Shown here: positions 36,048 through 44,814 of the stretch, piece by piece | Layout: every line of letters begins with the position of its first letter | Numbering within the stretch: position 1 is the stretch's first letter | Source of the DNA: Zag111 sp963635055 | GTDB taxonomy: Bacteria; Cyanobacteriota; Vampirovibrionia; Gastranaerophilales; Gastranaerophilaceae | Length of the DNA: 64,000 nt | Direction of reading: 5' to 3' | Assembly: GCA_963635055.1 (NCBI GenBank) | Contig: CAVHEM010000009.1 | Coordinates: 9,783 to 73,782 of the forward strand | Notes under the pieces: generated by a model | What the model was told of the DNA's origin: nothing | Seen by the model: the letters and a program-made list of their open reading frames with translations, nothing else | Database searches by the model: none | Made by a program: the position numbers and the translations under genes

Positions 36048-37571
36048 TTATATAGAATATTTTTTATAATGTGAACTTGATTCTCTGGTCGAAGTTTTAA
36101 CTTCGTTTTCTCGAGCCATCAAAATCGCCTCATTTTTAGCCGTTAAATTTTTATCACGATAAAATATACCGGCTTTTGTTTTAATGAGCCCTAAATCGAA
36201 TTCTGAGAGATGATGTTTAATGAGTGTTTCATCTTTCGTTGCAATTGTACCAAAATATTGTTTTGTTCGTTCATTATAAATTTGTCCGATATGAAATCCT
36301 GCTTCTATCATAGCACCACGAATAGATGCCGAAGATGAGTAAGTTAATAACATACCATCATTGGCTAAATGGTCATAAAGTTGTTTGAAAAATTCAAACG
36401 ACCACAAGCAAGGACATTTTGATGGAGTAAAAGCATCTAAAAATATCAAATTGTATAAATTATTATCTTCAAGTATGATTTTTCTTGCATCATCATTTTT
36501 AAGGTCAAAAATAATATCCTGTAACTGATATGTTTTTGACCTGTTTTTATAACTTAATGATACATATTGATAATATATATTATGTAAGAGCGATAAGAAC
36601 CCATTGCTATGCTTACAACTAGTCATCTTGTGTTTATAAAATTCAAAAATACCCCTAATATTAGAATCAAAAAATGGTCTGAAATTTTTATCTGATAATA
36701 TCGAATTTACTGTCACATCGGTAAAAATTTCCGATTTATTGTTTATTAAAAACTCTAATAAAAGGTAGTTTATTTCAGGTGGAATATTCAGAATTTCACT
36801 TTTGATGTCAGTATCTAAATATTTGTGAATTTTATCATTTGGTATTGTTTTATTAAACTTTTTATAATCCTTTTCGCCGGTTTTTATGAACGGAGATAGA
36901 TAAGAAAGTGTTTTATCAAAATCTATCGCTTTAATATAGATACGAGAAGTGTTATTACTGATAGTGTTTGAGCGATTAGCAGTATTTTGCTTAATAAATC
37001 TTTGTATAAATTTCTTAAAGGTATTTGTTTTTGAGTTAGTTTTATTTACATGTAGCGAGGCGTTACAATTTTTTATTTTATTACGTTGCATATTATTGGA
37101 ATATATCGCTTCGTTATTAGAAGATAAAATATTATTTTTTCGTGCAATTTTATCAGTATGTATCGCTCCGTGCTTATTTGTGCTTTGAGCGGTTATTTTA
37201 TTGGTATATATCGGAGCGTAGTTGTTAGTAAGCCTAAATTTTTTATTTTGAATTTTTACAGGAAAATTTTTGGAAAATTTCTGAAATTTATTTGTTTTGG
37301 AGTTTTGGAATTTATTTTTAGAAGAAATATTTTTTCTATAGTCAAAAATATAATTAAGCAGTGCTTTTGTGTTATATCCGATACCGTAGCAGATATCCAG
37401 AACCTTTATATTATCATATTTTGACAGTATATCATGCAGATTGGACGGGTAAATAAACTTTTCATAGGCTTCTGTGAGGGCTCCGGTTGCGCTGTGGTAG
37501 ATATCGTTAAAATCCTTGCTATACAACCCAACCGAACCATCTTTAGTAAAATATGGATAAAATTCACTCAT
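36048..37571 (-). CDS. MnmC-like SAM methyltransferase with a large repeat-built insertion
   Basis: A 507-residue protein. Residues 57-75 (VLDICYGIGYNTKALLNYI) are a SAM-binding motif I. Residues about 385-445 (LIFLDAFTPSKCPCLWSFEFFKQL, then LTYSSSASIRGAMIEAGF) match the methyltransferase domain of MnmC, which finishes the mnm5(s2)U modification at tRNA position 34. The oxidase half of bifunctional MnmC is absent. Between the motifs lies about 220 more residues than usual, Asn/Lys-rich and with imperfect internal repeats around residues 110-200. Whether the enzyme still works cannot be told; the core motifs look intact. Confidence 0.75.
   Translation of the reverse strand: MSEFYPYFTKDGSVGLYSKDFNDIYHSATGALTEAYEKFIYPSNLHDILSKYDNIKVLDICYGIGYNTKALLNYIFDYRKNISSKNKFQNSKTNKFQKFSKNFPVKIQNKKFRLTNNYAPIYTNKITAQSTNKHGAIHTDKIARKNNILSSNNEAIYSNNMQRNKIKNCNASLHVNKTNSKTNTFKKFIQRFIKQNTANRSNTISNNTSRIYIKAIDFDKTLSYLSPFIKTGEKDYKKFNKTIPNDKIHKYLDTDIKSEILNIPPEINYLLLEFLINNKSEIFTDVTVNSILSDKNFRPFFDSNIRGIFEFYKHKMTSCKHSNGFLSLLHNIYYQYVSLSYKNRSKTYQLQDIIFDLKNDDARKIILEDNNLYNLIFLDAFTPSKCPCLWSFEFFKQLYDHLANDGMLLTYSSSASIRGAMIEAGFHIGQIYNERTKQYFGTIATKDETLIKHHLSEFDLGLIKTKAGIFYRDKNLTAKNEAILMARENEVKTSTRESSSHYKKYSI
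36930..37330 (-). repeat. degenerate short repeats inside the MnmC-like gene
   Basis: A TATATCG(C/G)(T/A)(T/C/G)CG-like core recurs near 37100, 37160 and 37207, with weaker copies near 37050 and 36945. Spacing is irregular, roughly 47-58 bases. In protein this gives repeats such as APIYTNKI, GAIHTDKI and EAIYSNN. The frame is kept throughout. Confidence 0.6.
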
Positions 37572-37648
37572 ATCAACACTTTAAAGTATTTTTTGAAATA
37601 TGACAAATTGTTAAAATAACTTAAATAAGCCATTTTTTGTGTTTTTGG

Positions 37649-37654
37649 TATAAT
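37649..37654 (+). promoter_or_regulatory. -10 box of thrB
   Basis: TATAAT at 37649-37654, 26 bases before the ATG, with AGAAAGG as ribosome site. The -35 is poor. Confidence 0.5.
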
Positions 37655-37680
37655 ATCTAAAGAAGAAAGGTAAGTAAGAT

Positions 37681-38628
37681 ATGAAAATTACAGTAAAAGT
37701 GCCTGCAACAACTGCAAATCTCGGACCGGGATTTGATTGTTTAGGAATGGCACTACCTATATACAATACTATTACTATTGAAGAAACTGTTCTCCCAGGA
37801 ACTGGTGTGGAAATCAATGTTTTCCCTAATAGTGATATGGTTGAACAGTCATCATTAGAGCATATTCCGCTTGATAATAACAGTATTGTTTATAAAGCCG
37901 TAGAACTTTTATATAATATGATTGGACAATCTCCGGCTGAGCTAAAGATTAATATATACACAGGAATTCCAGTCGCAAGAGGTTTAGGCAGCAGTTCCTC
38001 AGTTATTGTCGGTGCTTTGTTTGCCGCTAATGAACTTTTAGGACGTCCGGCAGATGAACCTGCATTATTATCAATTGCTTGCGAAATCGAAGGACACCCT
38101 GATAATATTACTCCGGCAATTGTTGGCGGTTTGGTAATTTCTTCTCAAGAAGATGATGGCAGCGTAGTTTACAGAAAACTTGATTGGCCGGAAGAGTGGG
38201 CGATAACTGTTTGTATTCCTGATTTTGAATTACCAACTGATATTGCACGTTCTGTTTTACCGGCAGAAGTTCCAATGCAAGATGCAATATTTAATGCAAA
38301 AAGACTTGCTTTGTTTGTCGAAGCAGTTCATACAAAAGATTCTGAACTTATGAAAATGGCGCTACAAGACAGACTTCACCAGCCATACCGAATGAAATTA
38401 GTTCCGGGATTGAGTTCTATTATCAACAATTTAAGACATTTTGATAATGTTTTAGGTTGTGTTTTGAGTGGCGCTGGGTCTTCAATTTTAGTAATATCTG
38501 AGAAAAACAACTTGGATAAAATTCGAAATATTGTAAAAGATACTTGGGCAGACCAAAATATCAAATGTGAAATTAAGACTCTATCTGTTGAAAACAATGG
38601 CGCTCAAATCATTACAAACGAAGATTAG
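37681..38628 (+). CDS. thrB: homoserine kinase
   Basis: A 315-residue GHMP kinase that phosphorylates homoserine in threonine synthesis. The family markers are VPATTANLGPGFDCLGMAL at the start, the ATP loop PVARGLGSSSSVIVG, and GCVLSGAGSS near the end. No threonine synthase or homoserine dehydrogenase gene is adjacent. A hairpin downstream serves as terminator and overlaps the next gene's ribosome site. Confidence 0.95.
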   Translation: MKITVKVPATTANLGPGFDCLGMALPIYNTITIEETVLPGTGVEINVFPNSDMVEQSSLEHIPLDNNSIVYKAVELLYNMIGQSPAELKINIYTGIPVARGLGSSSSVIVGALFAANELLGRPADEPALLSIACEIEGHPDNITPAIVGGLVISSQEDDGSVVYRKLDWPEEWAITVCIPDFELPTDIARSVLPAEVPMQDAIFNAKRLALFVEAVHTKDSELMKMALQDRLHQPYRMKLVPGLSSIINNLRHFDNVLGCVLSGAGSSILVISEKNNLDKIRNIVKDTWADQNIKCEIKTLSVENNGAQIITNED

Positions 38629-38665
38629 TCTTATTATTAACGTAATAAGAGAATAAAAAATATAT

Positions 38666-38708
38666 AAAAAGCTTCCATAATTGTTAAGAACATTAGGGAG
38701 GCTTTTTT
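38666..38708 (+). terminator. thrB terminator overlapping the ferredoxin ribosome site
   Basis: AAAAAGCTTCC (38666-38676) pairs with GGAGGCTTTTT (38697-38707) with one G-U; the loop has an inner TGTT/AACA stem. The right arm contains the GGGAGG that should start ferredoxin translation ten bases later. Confidence 0.7.
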
Positions 38709-38709
38709 C

Positions 38710-38895
38710 ATGAACATTAAAATTTTAGATATGTGTGTTGGGTGCGGCGCTTGCGCAATAATTAACCCTGAAGTGTTTGAAATCAATCAAAATAAGGCAA
38801 TTGTAAACAATTCAAGGATAGAAAATTTTGAAGATTTATGTATTGATGCTGCTATAACCTGTCCTGTAAATGCAATTGAAATTGATGAAAATTAA
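38710..38895 (+). CDS. small [4Fe-4S] ferredoxin
   Basis: A 61-residue ferredoxin with CVGCGAC at residues 9-15 and a distant CPVNAI Cys, giving CX2CX2C...C for one [4Fe-4S] cluster (a second cluster motif is absent). Acidic, as expected for an electron carrier. The partner is unknown. It lies 82 bases after thrB, and its ribosome site is within the thrB terminator stem, so expression may depend on read-through and on opening of that stem. Confidence 0.9.
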   Translation: MNIKILDMCVGCGACAIINPEVFEINQNKAIVNNSRIENFEDLCIDAAITCPVNAIEIDEN

Positions 38896-39030
38896 AATTA
38901 TTAAGTATTGTTAAGCACTTGAAATCCAATCGACATAATGGTTTTTAATCCATTTGAAATTTTGAACGCAATTTTGCCTCGAAAAAATACTTTATCAATG
39001 AGTAGGTAAAATTTCGAAAGGTAGGTATTT

Positions 39031-39489
39031 ATGACAATTGGATTAGCGACAGGACATGCTGCAGTAACTATGTTAGATGCAAGCAAAGGCAGTTTAACAA
39101 ACAGAGCACAATGTGCAAAAGAACACTTTAAAAATGATGTACAAACTGGTTTAAAAGTCGCTACTGTAGGTGCAGGCACACTGGGTGTTTCTTATGCAGC
39201 AAAACATAGTTCAAAAGTTGCAAAAGCGGTAACTTATGGTGCAACAACTATTGGCAAAGCGATTGGACATATAACTAAAAAACTAGGAGCAACAGAATTA
39301 GCTACAAAATTATTAAAAAATCCTTTAGGACAAAAACGCTTAGGCATTATGGCGGTAGGTATAACTGCAGGAGCTTACGTATTAGATGCATTGCTTAATC
39401 ATGCAAATAAAGCAGGCAGAATTAACCAAAAATATGAAGATGCAGCAAAAATAGAAGGAACAACTAAAAACGTTGTTTTAGATGCATAA
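39031..39489 (+). CDS. hypothetical Ala/Gly/Lys-rich protein, 152 aa
   Basis: I do not recognise this 152-residue protein. It has two weakly hydrophobic, small-residue-rich stretches (about 40-60 GLKVATVGAGTLGVSYAA and 107-122 GIMAVGITAGAYVLDALL) that could insert in or lie on a membrane. The remainder is rich in Lys and Thr. AAAGGTAGG precedes the ATG. It stands alone and shares a bidirectional hairpin with the convergent small gene after glmS. Confidence 0.7.
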   Translation: MTIGLATGHAAVTMLDASKGSLTNRAQCAKEHFKNDVQTGLKVATVGAGTLGVSYAAKHSSKVAKAVTYGATTIGKAIGHITKKLGATELATKLLKNPLGQKRLGIMAVGITAGAYVLDALLNHANKAGRINQKYEDAAKIEGTTKNVVLDA

Positions 39490-39509
39490 ATTTAACTAAA
39501 TTTTTAGAT

Positions 39510-39543
39510 AAAAGCGGTGTAGATAGACTCTATACCGCTTTTT
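39510..39543. terminator. bidirectional terminator
   Basis: AAAAGCGGT (39510-39518) pairs with ACCGCTTTT (39534-39542); T runs flank both sides. The stop codon of the minus-strand 57-residue gene lies inside it. Confidence 0.8.
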
Positions 39544-39703
39544 CGTAAGTAAAAGTTATTGTGATGAAATTATCATCAATTTTGGTAATCGCCCAGCGAA
39601 GAACATTTCCAAACTTTTGAGTCAGTTCAGTTTCAATATTTTCCGTTGAAAAATCTAAATTCTTCTCCAGTTTTACGATTTCAGAAATTATCTCTGTTTT
39701 CAT
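39530..39703 (-). CDS. small protein downstream of glmS, 57 aa
   Basis: A 57-residue frame from ATG 39703, three bases after the glmS stop. The sequence starts MKTEIISEIVKLEKNLDFST and ends with a beta-like ITITFTYEKAV. No ribosome site of its own is strong, so coupled translation with glmS is likely. The family is not recognised. The balanced composition and tight linkage make it a credible gene. Confidence 0.6.
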   Translation of the reverse strand: MKTEIISEIVKLEKNLDFSTENIETELTQKFGNVLRWAITKIDDNFITITFTYEKAV

Positions 39704-39706
39704 ATT

Positions 39707-41551
39707 TTATTCCACTGTTACCGATTTTGCCAAGTTTCTAGGTTGGTCAACATCTTTACCCAAGAATTCCGCAATATAGTATGCAATAAGTTGCAATGGA
39801 ATCATTGCTATAATTGGTGACAAGATTTCGTTAACATCAGGAACTTTGATTATACAATCGAACAAATCGTCCAATTTAGGGTCATCAGAGTTTGTCAAAG
39901 CAATCATTCTTGCGTTTCTTGCTCTTGCTTCTTCACTATTAGATAATAATTTTTCGTAAACAGAACCCTTCATCAAAATTGACAAAACAGGCATTGTTTC
40001 ATCAAGCATTGCAATCGGTCCATGCTTCAATTCACCTGCCGGATAGCCTGTAGCGTTGATATAACTGATTTCTTTAAGCTTCAACGCACCTTCAAGTGCC
40101 GTCGGGTAATTTATACCTCTTGCAATGTAGATAAAGTCTTTTGTTGAAGAATATTTTCTCGCACATTTTTGAATACATTCTTTGTGAGCCAAAATTTGTT
40201 CAATTTTTTGCGGTAACAACAACAATTCTGACTTGATTTCTACTAATTCGTCTTGTGGCATAGAGTTTTTAATTTCAGCCAAATATAAAGCCAATAAGTA
40301 GAATGAAGTCAATTGCGCAATATATGATTTTGTTGCTGCGACAGAAACTTCAATACCTGCACTCACCGGAACCAAACTGTCTGCTTCTCTTGCCATAGCG
40401 CTATCAGGACGGTTTGTAATAATCAAAATGTGAGAACCTTTAGCCTTTGCTTGTTTTATAGCAGTCAAAGTATCTGCAGTTTCACCTGATTGAGAAACAC
40501 CAATAACAAGTGTATGTTCGTCTGTTACAGTGTTTCTGTAGATGTATTCGCTTGAAGCTTCAATATCAACAGGAATTTTACAAAAATCTTCAATAATATA
40601 TTTTCCTATCATTGCAGCGTGAAGAGATGTTCCGCAAGCAATAATCTGAATTCTGTTTAAATTTCTAAGACTTTCAATATTCAATTTAACTTCATCTAAC
40701 GATACCGGTGAATCTGCAGTGTGAAGTTTTCCAACCAAAATGTTTCTGATTACATCAGGTTGTTCATGAATTTCTTTAAGCATAAAGTGCTTATAACCCA
40801 TTTTGCTTAGTGCAACAGGTTCCCAAGGCAATACTTCAACTTTTGGTGTTAAAATATTACCATCTGCATCTTCAAGTTTAATTGAATTAGGTGTCAATGT
40901 TGCAACTTGATTATCTGTTAAATAAATAGCATTTTTTGTGTGTTTGATAAATGCCGGAATATCAGATGCAACGTAAAATTCGTTTTCTCCAACACCAATA
41001 ACAAGAGGTGCATTTCTTTTAGTTACAACAAGTTTATCTTTTTCGTCCTTGTGCATTACGCCAAATGCGTACGCACCTTCTATTCTTTTTGCAGCAAGTT
41101 GAACCGCTTTGGTCAAATCTTTAACTTCACCATAAATTTGAGCCATTAAATGAGCAACAATTTCAGTATCAGTTTGAGAACGGAATACGCAACCTTTTGC
41201 CTCTAGTTCAACTTTTAATTCTTTATAATTTTCGATAATACCGTTATGAACGATTACAAGTTTTCCGCAATTACATGTATGTGGGTGAGCATTGATTACT
41301 GTCGGTTTTCCGTGAGTTGCCCAACGAATATGTCCGATACCCATTGTTGATTTTGCAATTTCATAAGCATGAGGACTCAATTCCTCACGTAAATTACATA
41401 ATTTACCTTCTGCTTTATAAATTTTAATGCCGTCAGCACATTGTACTGCAATACCAGAAGAATCATATCCTCTGTATTCTAACTGTTCTAAACCATCTAA
41501 TAATATATCTACAACAGGTTTTCTACCAACGTAACCTATAATACCACACAT
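39707..41551 (-). CDS. glmS: glutamine--fructose-6-phosphate aminotransferase (isomerizing)
   Basis: A 614-residue enzyme that makes glucosamine-6-P for peptidoglycan and lipopolysaccharide. It starts MCGIIGYVG, so Cys2 is the glutaminase nucleophile. The glutaminase domain covers about 1-240 (HTRWATHG-like HIRWATHG, then RSQTDTEIVAHL). Two SIS domains follow (ACGTSLHAA and SQSGETADT; ARGINYPTALEGALKLKEISY). The C-terminal KSVTVE is intact. No glmS ribozyme is apparent in the 84-base leader. It is co-transcribed with the small gene after it. Confidence 0.97.
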   Translation of the reverse strand: MCGIIGYVGRKPVVDILLDGLEQLEYRGYDSSGIAVQCADGIKIYKAEGKLCNLREELSPHAYEIAKSTMGIGHIRWATHGKPTVINAHPHTCNCGKLVIVHNGIIENYKELKVELEAKGCVFRSQTDTEIVAHLMAQIYGEVKDLTKAVQLAAKRIEGAYAFGVMHKDEKDKLVVTKRNAPLVIGVGENEFYVASDIPAFIKHTKNAIYLTDNQVATLTPNSIKLEDADGNILTPKVEVLPWEPVALSKMGYKHFMLKEIHEQPDVIRNILVGKLHTADSPVSLDEVKLNIESLRNLNRIQIIACGTSLHAAMIGKYIIEDFCKIPVDIEASSEYIYRNTVTDEHTLVIGVSQSGETADTLTAIKQAKAKGSHILIITNRPDSAMAREADSLVPVSAGIEVSVAATKSYIAQLTSFYLLALYLAEIKNSMPQDELVEIKSELLLLPQKIEQILAHKECIQKCARKYSSTKDFIYIARGINYPTALEGALKLKEISYINATGYPAGELKHGPIAMLDETMPVLSILMKGSVYEKLLSNSEEARARNARMIALTNSDDPKLDDLFDCIIKVPDVNEILSPIIAMIPLQLIAYYIAEFLGKDVDQPRNLAKSVTVE

Positions 41552-41635
41552 ACTGTATCTTCTCCCTACTTTATGTACAATATCTATAGTATCATCAAAA
41601 TATTAACTTTAGGTTTCCTTAATATAATTTTTACA

Positions 41636-42184
41636 TTAATCTAAAATGTGTATGCCTGCACCCATTGTAGGTTGTGTCATGTTGTTATAACGGTATCCTC
41701 TGTTGCCATAATATGCGTTGTGATATCCCGGAAGCATTGCATTGTTGAATATCGGCGGGGCAATTGGCGGAGTTAAACCTGTCGGATAACCGTTGTATCT
41801 GCTATAAATTCTTCGAAACGGATTTGGTGAATAGTAGTCAGCAACATAGTTTTTCATATTATAAGTATCTTGATAGCAGGATAAAATATTATTCACACGT
41901 TCTGAATAACTCATAGAAGGGTATGTTTGGCGGAAAATTGTTCGCTCAATTCTGCCAAGTCGGTTCGATAATGATTGTCTTGGGTAAATTTTATGATATA
42001 AGTATATTTCAACCCTGTTCAAGTCTTGCGAATAAAGGTCGCCGGTGTCATTGTACGAAGTATCATTATTTGTCATGTTTGATGAAATATATTTATGAGT
42101 TTCAAGTTTTCCACCTGCCATGACTGCGTTTGTTAACCCCATAACTAAACAAAATGTGGCAAAGCTTAGTAATAATTTATTCAT
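41636..42184 (-). CDS. exported protein with tandem RIE-type repeats, 182 aa
   Basis: A 182-residue protein with a signal peptide (residues 1-23, ending AVMA). Two short helical repeats of the form VE..LYHKIYP...SLSNRL and RIERTIFRQTYPSMSYSERV follow at about 55-100. The tail is Tyr/Asn/Pro-rich (PPIAPPIF, YGNRGYRYNN), like surface or periplasmic disordered regions. I have an impression of similar RL-RIE-F-Y repeats in proteins of this lineage but cannot name a family. Monocistronic. Confidence 0.7.
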   Translation of the reverse strand: MNKLLLSFATFCLVMGLTNAVMAGGKLETHKYISSNMTNNDTSYNDTGDLYSQDLNRVEIYLYHKIYPRQSLSNRLGRIERTIFRQTYPSMSYSERVNNILSCYQDTYNMKNYVADYYSPNPFRRIYSRYNGYPTGLTPPIAPPIFNNAMLPGYHNAYYGNRGYRYNNMTQPTMGAGIHILD

Positions 42185-42297
42185 ATATAATCCTCACTCT
42201 CAAGTGTTATCCTAATTCGGACGTGATATTTTTACATTGTGCAAATCGGTAATATTACAAAGTGGTAAATTTTTGACATAAGTGTTATTATAAAAAT

Positions 42298-44364
42298 ATG
42301 TTAAATGCAAAAAGAGAGAAAAAAGAAGTTATCGCATATCTTCACACCCACTGGGATAGAGAATGGTATCGTGAGTATGAAGTTTTTAGACTAAGACTTG
42401 TGAGAGTCATTGACAAAGTTTTGGAAATGCTTGAAAATAGAGAAATTCCGTCATTTTATTTTGATGGACAAGTTTCAGCATTGCAAGATTATTTAGAATT
42501 AAGACCGGAAAAAGAAGTTCTGGTAAAAATGTTGATAGCAGATAATAGGTTATTTATTGGACCATTTTACTGCTTGGTTGATGAATTTTTAACTGATGGT
42601 ACATGCTTTAGAAAAAACCTCGAAATCGGTCTGCAAATTGCTCGAAATTATGGTTGTAAAGATTTTATCGCATATCTTGCCGATACTTTTGGGCATAGTC
42701 AAAATATTCCGGAAATTTTAAAAGAGTATGGAATAGATAAAGCGGTAGTTTGGCGAGGTTGTGGAGATAAAATTCCTGCTAATTTTAAATTTGGCGGTAT
42801 TAACACGGTAAATCTCGTACGTGGTTATTTTAACGATATTTTTTCCACAGATAAAACTATTGAAGAAAAAGCAGAATTTTTAAAACATAATTTGGATTTG
42901 ATTGCGGAAAAATCCGGTAATACTTTGCTATTGCCGATTGGCGCCGATCATTTAGGTGTTCCGTCAGATATTATGGAACAAATTGAAGCAGTAAATGAAA
43001 TATTAGAAGATTATAAAATTACGGTTGGTTCGTTGTTTGATTATTTTGAAAAAGTTAAATTTAAAGACAATGTAAATACCGAATTACGTGACAACTCCAA
43101 AACGTTTACTTTGCAAGGAGTTTATTCATCACGAACAAAACTAAAAAGATTGAATACGGAATGTTCTTATAAACTGGAACTTGCTGACAAACTTCAATAC
43201 AATTTTGGAGCAAATTATGATACTGCAATAGATTATGCATATAAACTCTTGTTGCAAAATCAGGCACATGACAGCATTTGCGGTTGTTCAACAGACATGG
43301 TTCATGAAGAAAATATTGTAAGATTTAACAAAATTCTTCAAATTGCAGATACTATTATCAATGAAATTAGCATGACTCAACCTGAAAATTTGTCTATGTC
43401 TTTCAAATATCCTGACAAATATAAAATTTTGGAAATTCAACGAACAAAAATTGAGGATAATGCTCAGATTATTGAAAAGAAAAAGGGATTTCCTCGTGAA
43501 CTGTTGTATGATACAAGCAAAATTCCTGTAACAGAAGACTATACAACAATTTATACGATGTTAAAAGAATTCAATCCTGACAAAAAACAACAAGATTTGA
43601 TTATTAGCAGCACAAATTTATTCAACCTAAATATCAATTTGAGTGTTGAAAACGGAAAAATAAATATATACGACAAAGCGAAGTGCTACACTAATTTTGT
43701 TGAGTTTGTAAGATGTAAAGATTACGGTGATAGTTACAACTTTGGACCGGTCAAAAATGATGTTGAAGAAATTGCTGAAATTAAATCATCAAAAGTACTT
43801 GAAGAAGGCCCGTTGCGTTCAACATTACGTATTATGACAAGTTTCTTTACTGTTGATATTTCGTTATATAAAAAATCTAAACTTCTAAGATTTAAAATAA
43901 AATGGTTGAATTTGTCATCTAACAAGCGTTGGCAAGTTAGATTTAACTTTCCGAACAAGGTAAAAGAAGTTAAATCAGAAGACATGAACCTGCTTATAAC
44001 CAGAAAATTTGATCCTGATTATGAGATTAGAGAGAATTTGCCAACTGAAAAAGGAATAGAAGCAAAAACAAATACTGCACCATTCCAACGTTTTGTTTGG
44101 GCAAACGGCTTAGGAATAGTGACAAAAGGAATAAATGAATATGAAGTCAAAGACAATCATTTAGCGTTGACTTTGCTCAGAAGCACCGGAATTATATCTA
44201 ACCCTAAAAATCCGGCAAGAACAACTCCTGCAGGACCGCCTATTGAGGTTCCAGGGTTGCAGCAACTTGGAGAAAATGAAGTGGAATTTGCGATAGGATT
44301 TATTCCAGTAAATGATTGGGCGAACTACGTTGAGGAAATTTATCCGCAAACAATTTTGTTTTAA
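42298..44364 (+). CDS. alpha-mannosidase, glycoside hydrolase family 38
   Basis: A 688-residue enzyme. THWDREWYREYE at the N-terminus supplies the zinc-binding His and Asp, and YLADTFGHSQNIPEIL holds the nucleophile Asp and the next metal ligands. HDSICGCSTDMVHEE is the third catalytic segment. A beta-sandwich domain follows. No signal peptide is present, so it acts in the cytoplasm, perhaps on mannosyl-glycerate-like or host-derived mannosides; MngB-type enzymes are longer (about 870). A TTGACA lies at 42273-42278, and a TATAAA box lies only four bases before the ATG. There is no clear ribosome site. Confidence 0.9.
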   Translation: MLNAKREKKEVIAYLHTHWDREWYREYEVFRLRLVRVIDKVLEMLENREIPSFYFDGQVSALQDYLELRPEKEVLVKMLIADNRLFIGPFYCLVDEFLTDGTCFRKNLEIGLQIARNYGCKDFIAYLADTFGHSQNIPEILKEYGIDKAVVWRGCGDKIPANFKFGGINTVNLVRGYFNDIFSTDKTIEEKAEFLKHNLDLIAEKSGNTLLLPIGADHLGVPSDIMEQIEAVNEILEDYKITVGSLFDYFEKVKFKDNVNTELRDNSKTFTLQGVYSSRTKLKRLNTECSYKLELADKLQYNFGANYDTAIDYAYKLLLQNQAHDSICGCSTDMVHEENIVRFNKILQIADTIINEISMTQPENLSMSFKYPDKYKILEIQRTKIEDNAQIIEKKKGFPRELLYDTSKIPVTEDYTTIYTMLKEFNPDKKQQDLIISSTNLFNLNINLSVENGKINIYDKAKCYTNFVEFVRCKDYGDSYNFGPVKNDVEEIAEIKSSKVLEEGPLRSTLRIMTSFFTVDISLYKKSKLLRFKIKWLNLSSNKRWQVRFNFPNKVKEVKSEDMNLLITRKFDPDYEIRENLPTEKGIEAKTNTAPFQRFVWANGLGIVTKGINEYEVKDNHLALTLLRSTGIISNPKNPARTTPAGPPIEVPGLQQLGENEVEFAIGFIPVNDWANYVEEIYPQTILF

Positions 44365-44394
44365 AGTCTAATTTTTATAACTATAAATAAAATA

Positions 44395-44419
44395 AAAAAC
44401 GGTCTAAATGACCGTTTTA
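44395..44419 (+). terminator. terminator of the mannosidase gene
   Basis: AAAACGGTC (44396-44404), TAAAT loop, GACCGTTTT (44410-44418). Confidence 0.85.
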
Positions 44420-44464
44420 TTTGTTTCCTATCCTTTTTCCTTAAATTTTTCTTTCCTGTTTTTC

Positions 44465-44713
44465 CTATTGATTTACAACGACTTTTGCTACAAAGTTTAT
44501 AGCATCAAAGAATGAATCTTTTACAAACTCTTTTGCTAATACGGTCATTGGTCTGTTTTCAATACAATCAAACACGTAGTAAATAGGATCTTGTGAGTTG
44601 TTAAATCTCATTCTTCTGTCTTTATTTCTCAAATAATTTATTTCTGTTGGTTGACCTTTGCGAGATCTTCTTTTTGTTATTGAACCAAATGCTTGTCCGG
44701 AAGTTGAAATCAT
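44465..44713 (-). CDS. hypothetical basic protein, 82 aa
   Basis: An 82-residue protein, basic in its first half (SITKRRSRKGQPTEINYLRNKDRRMRF shows nine Arg/Lys) and mixed afterwards. It may bind nucleic acid or membranes, but nothing specific supports that. GAGAGAG lies before the ATG. No family recognised. It stands alone between the mannosidase and the efflux operon. Confidence 0.6.
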   Translation of the reverse strand: MISTSGQAFGSITKRRSRKGQPTEINYLRNKDRRMRFNNSQDPIYYVFDCIENRPMTVLAKEFVKDSFFDAINFVAKVVVNQ

Positions 44714-44814
44714 CTTTTTCTCTCTCTTATTCTTTATATCTTACATATATATAAAGTATTTAAGTTCGAAAAAATTGCCTTTTTGATGTTATTTTTGTAA
44801 ACAAATATTAAGCA

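Noticed and set aside
36930..37330. Frameshift or gene-fusion explanation for the long MnmC-like gene
   Set aside because: The frame is continuous, and the extra sequence is repetitive rather than a second recognisable domain.
41552..41635. glmS ribozyme ahead of glmS
   Set aside because: The 84-base leader is too short and AT-rich and shows no ribozyme-like core.
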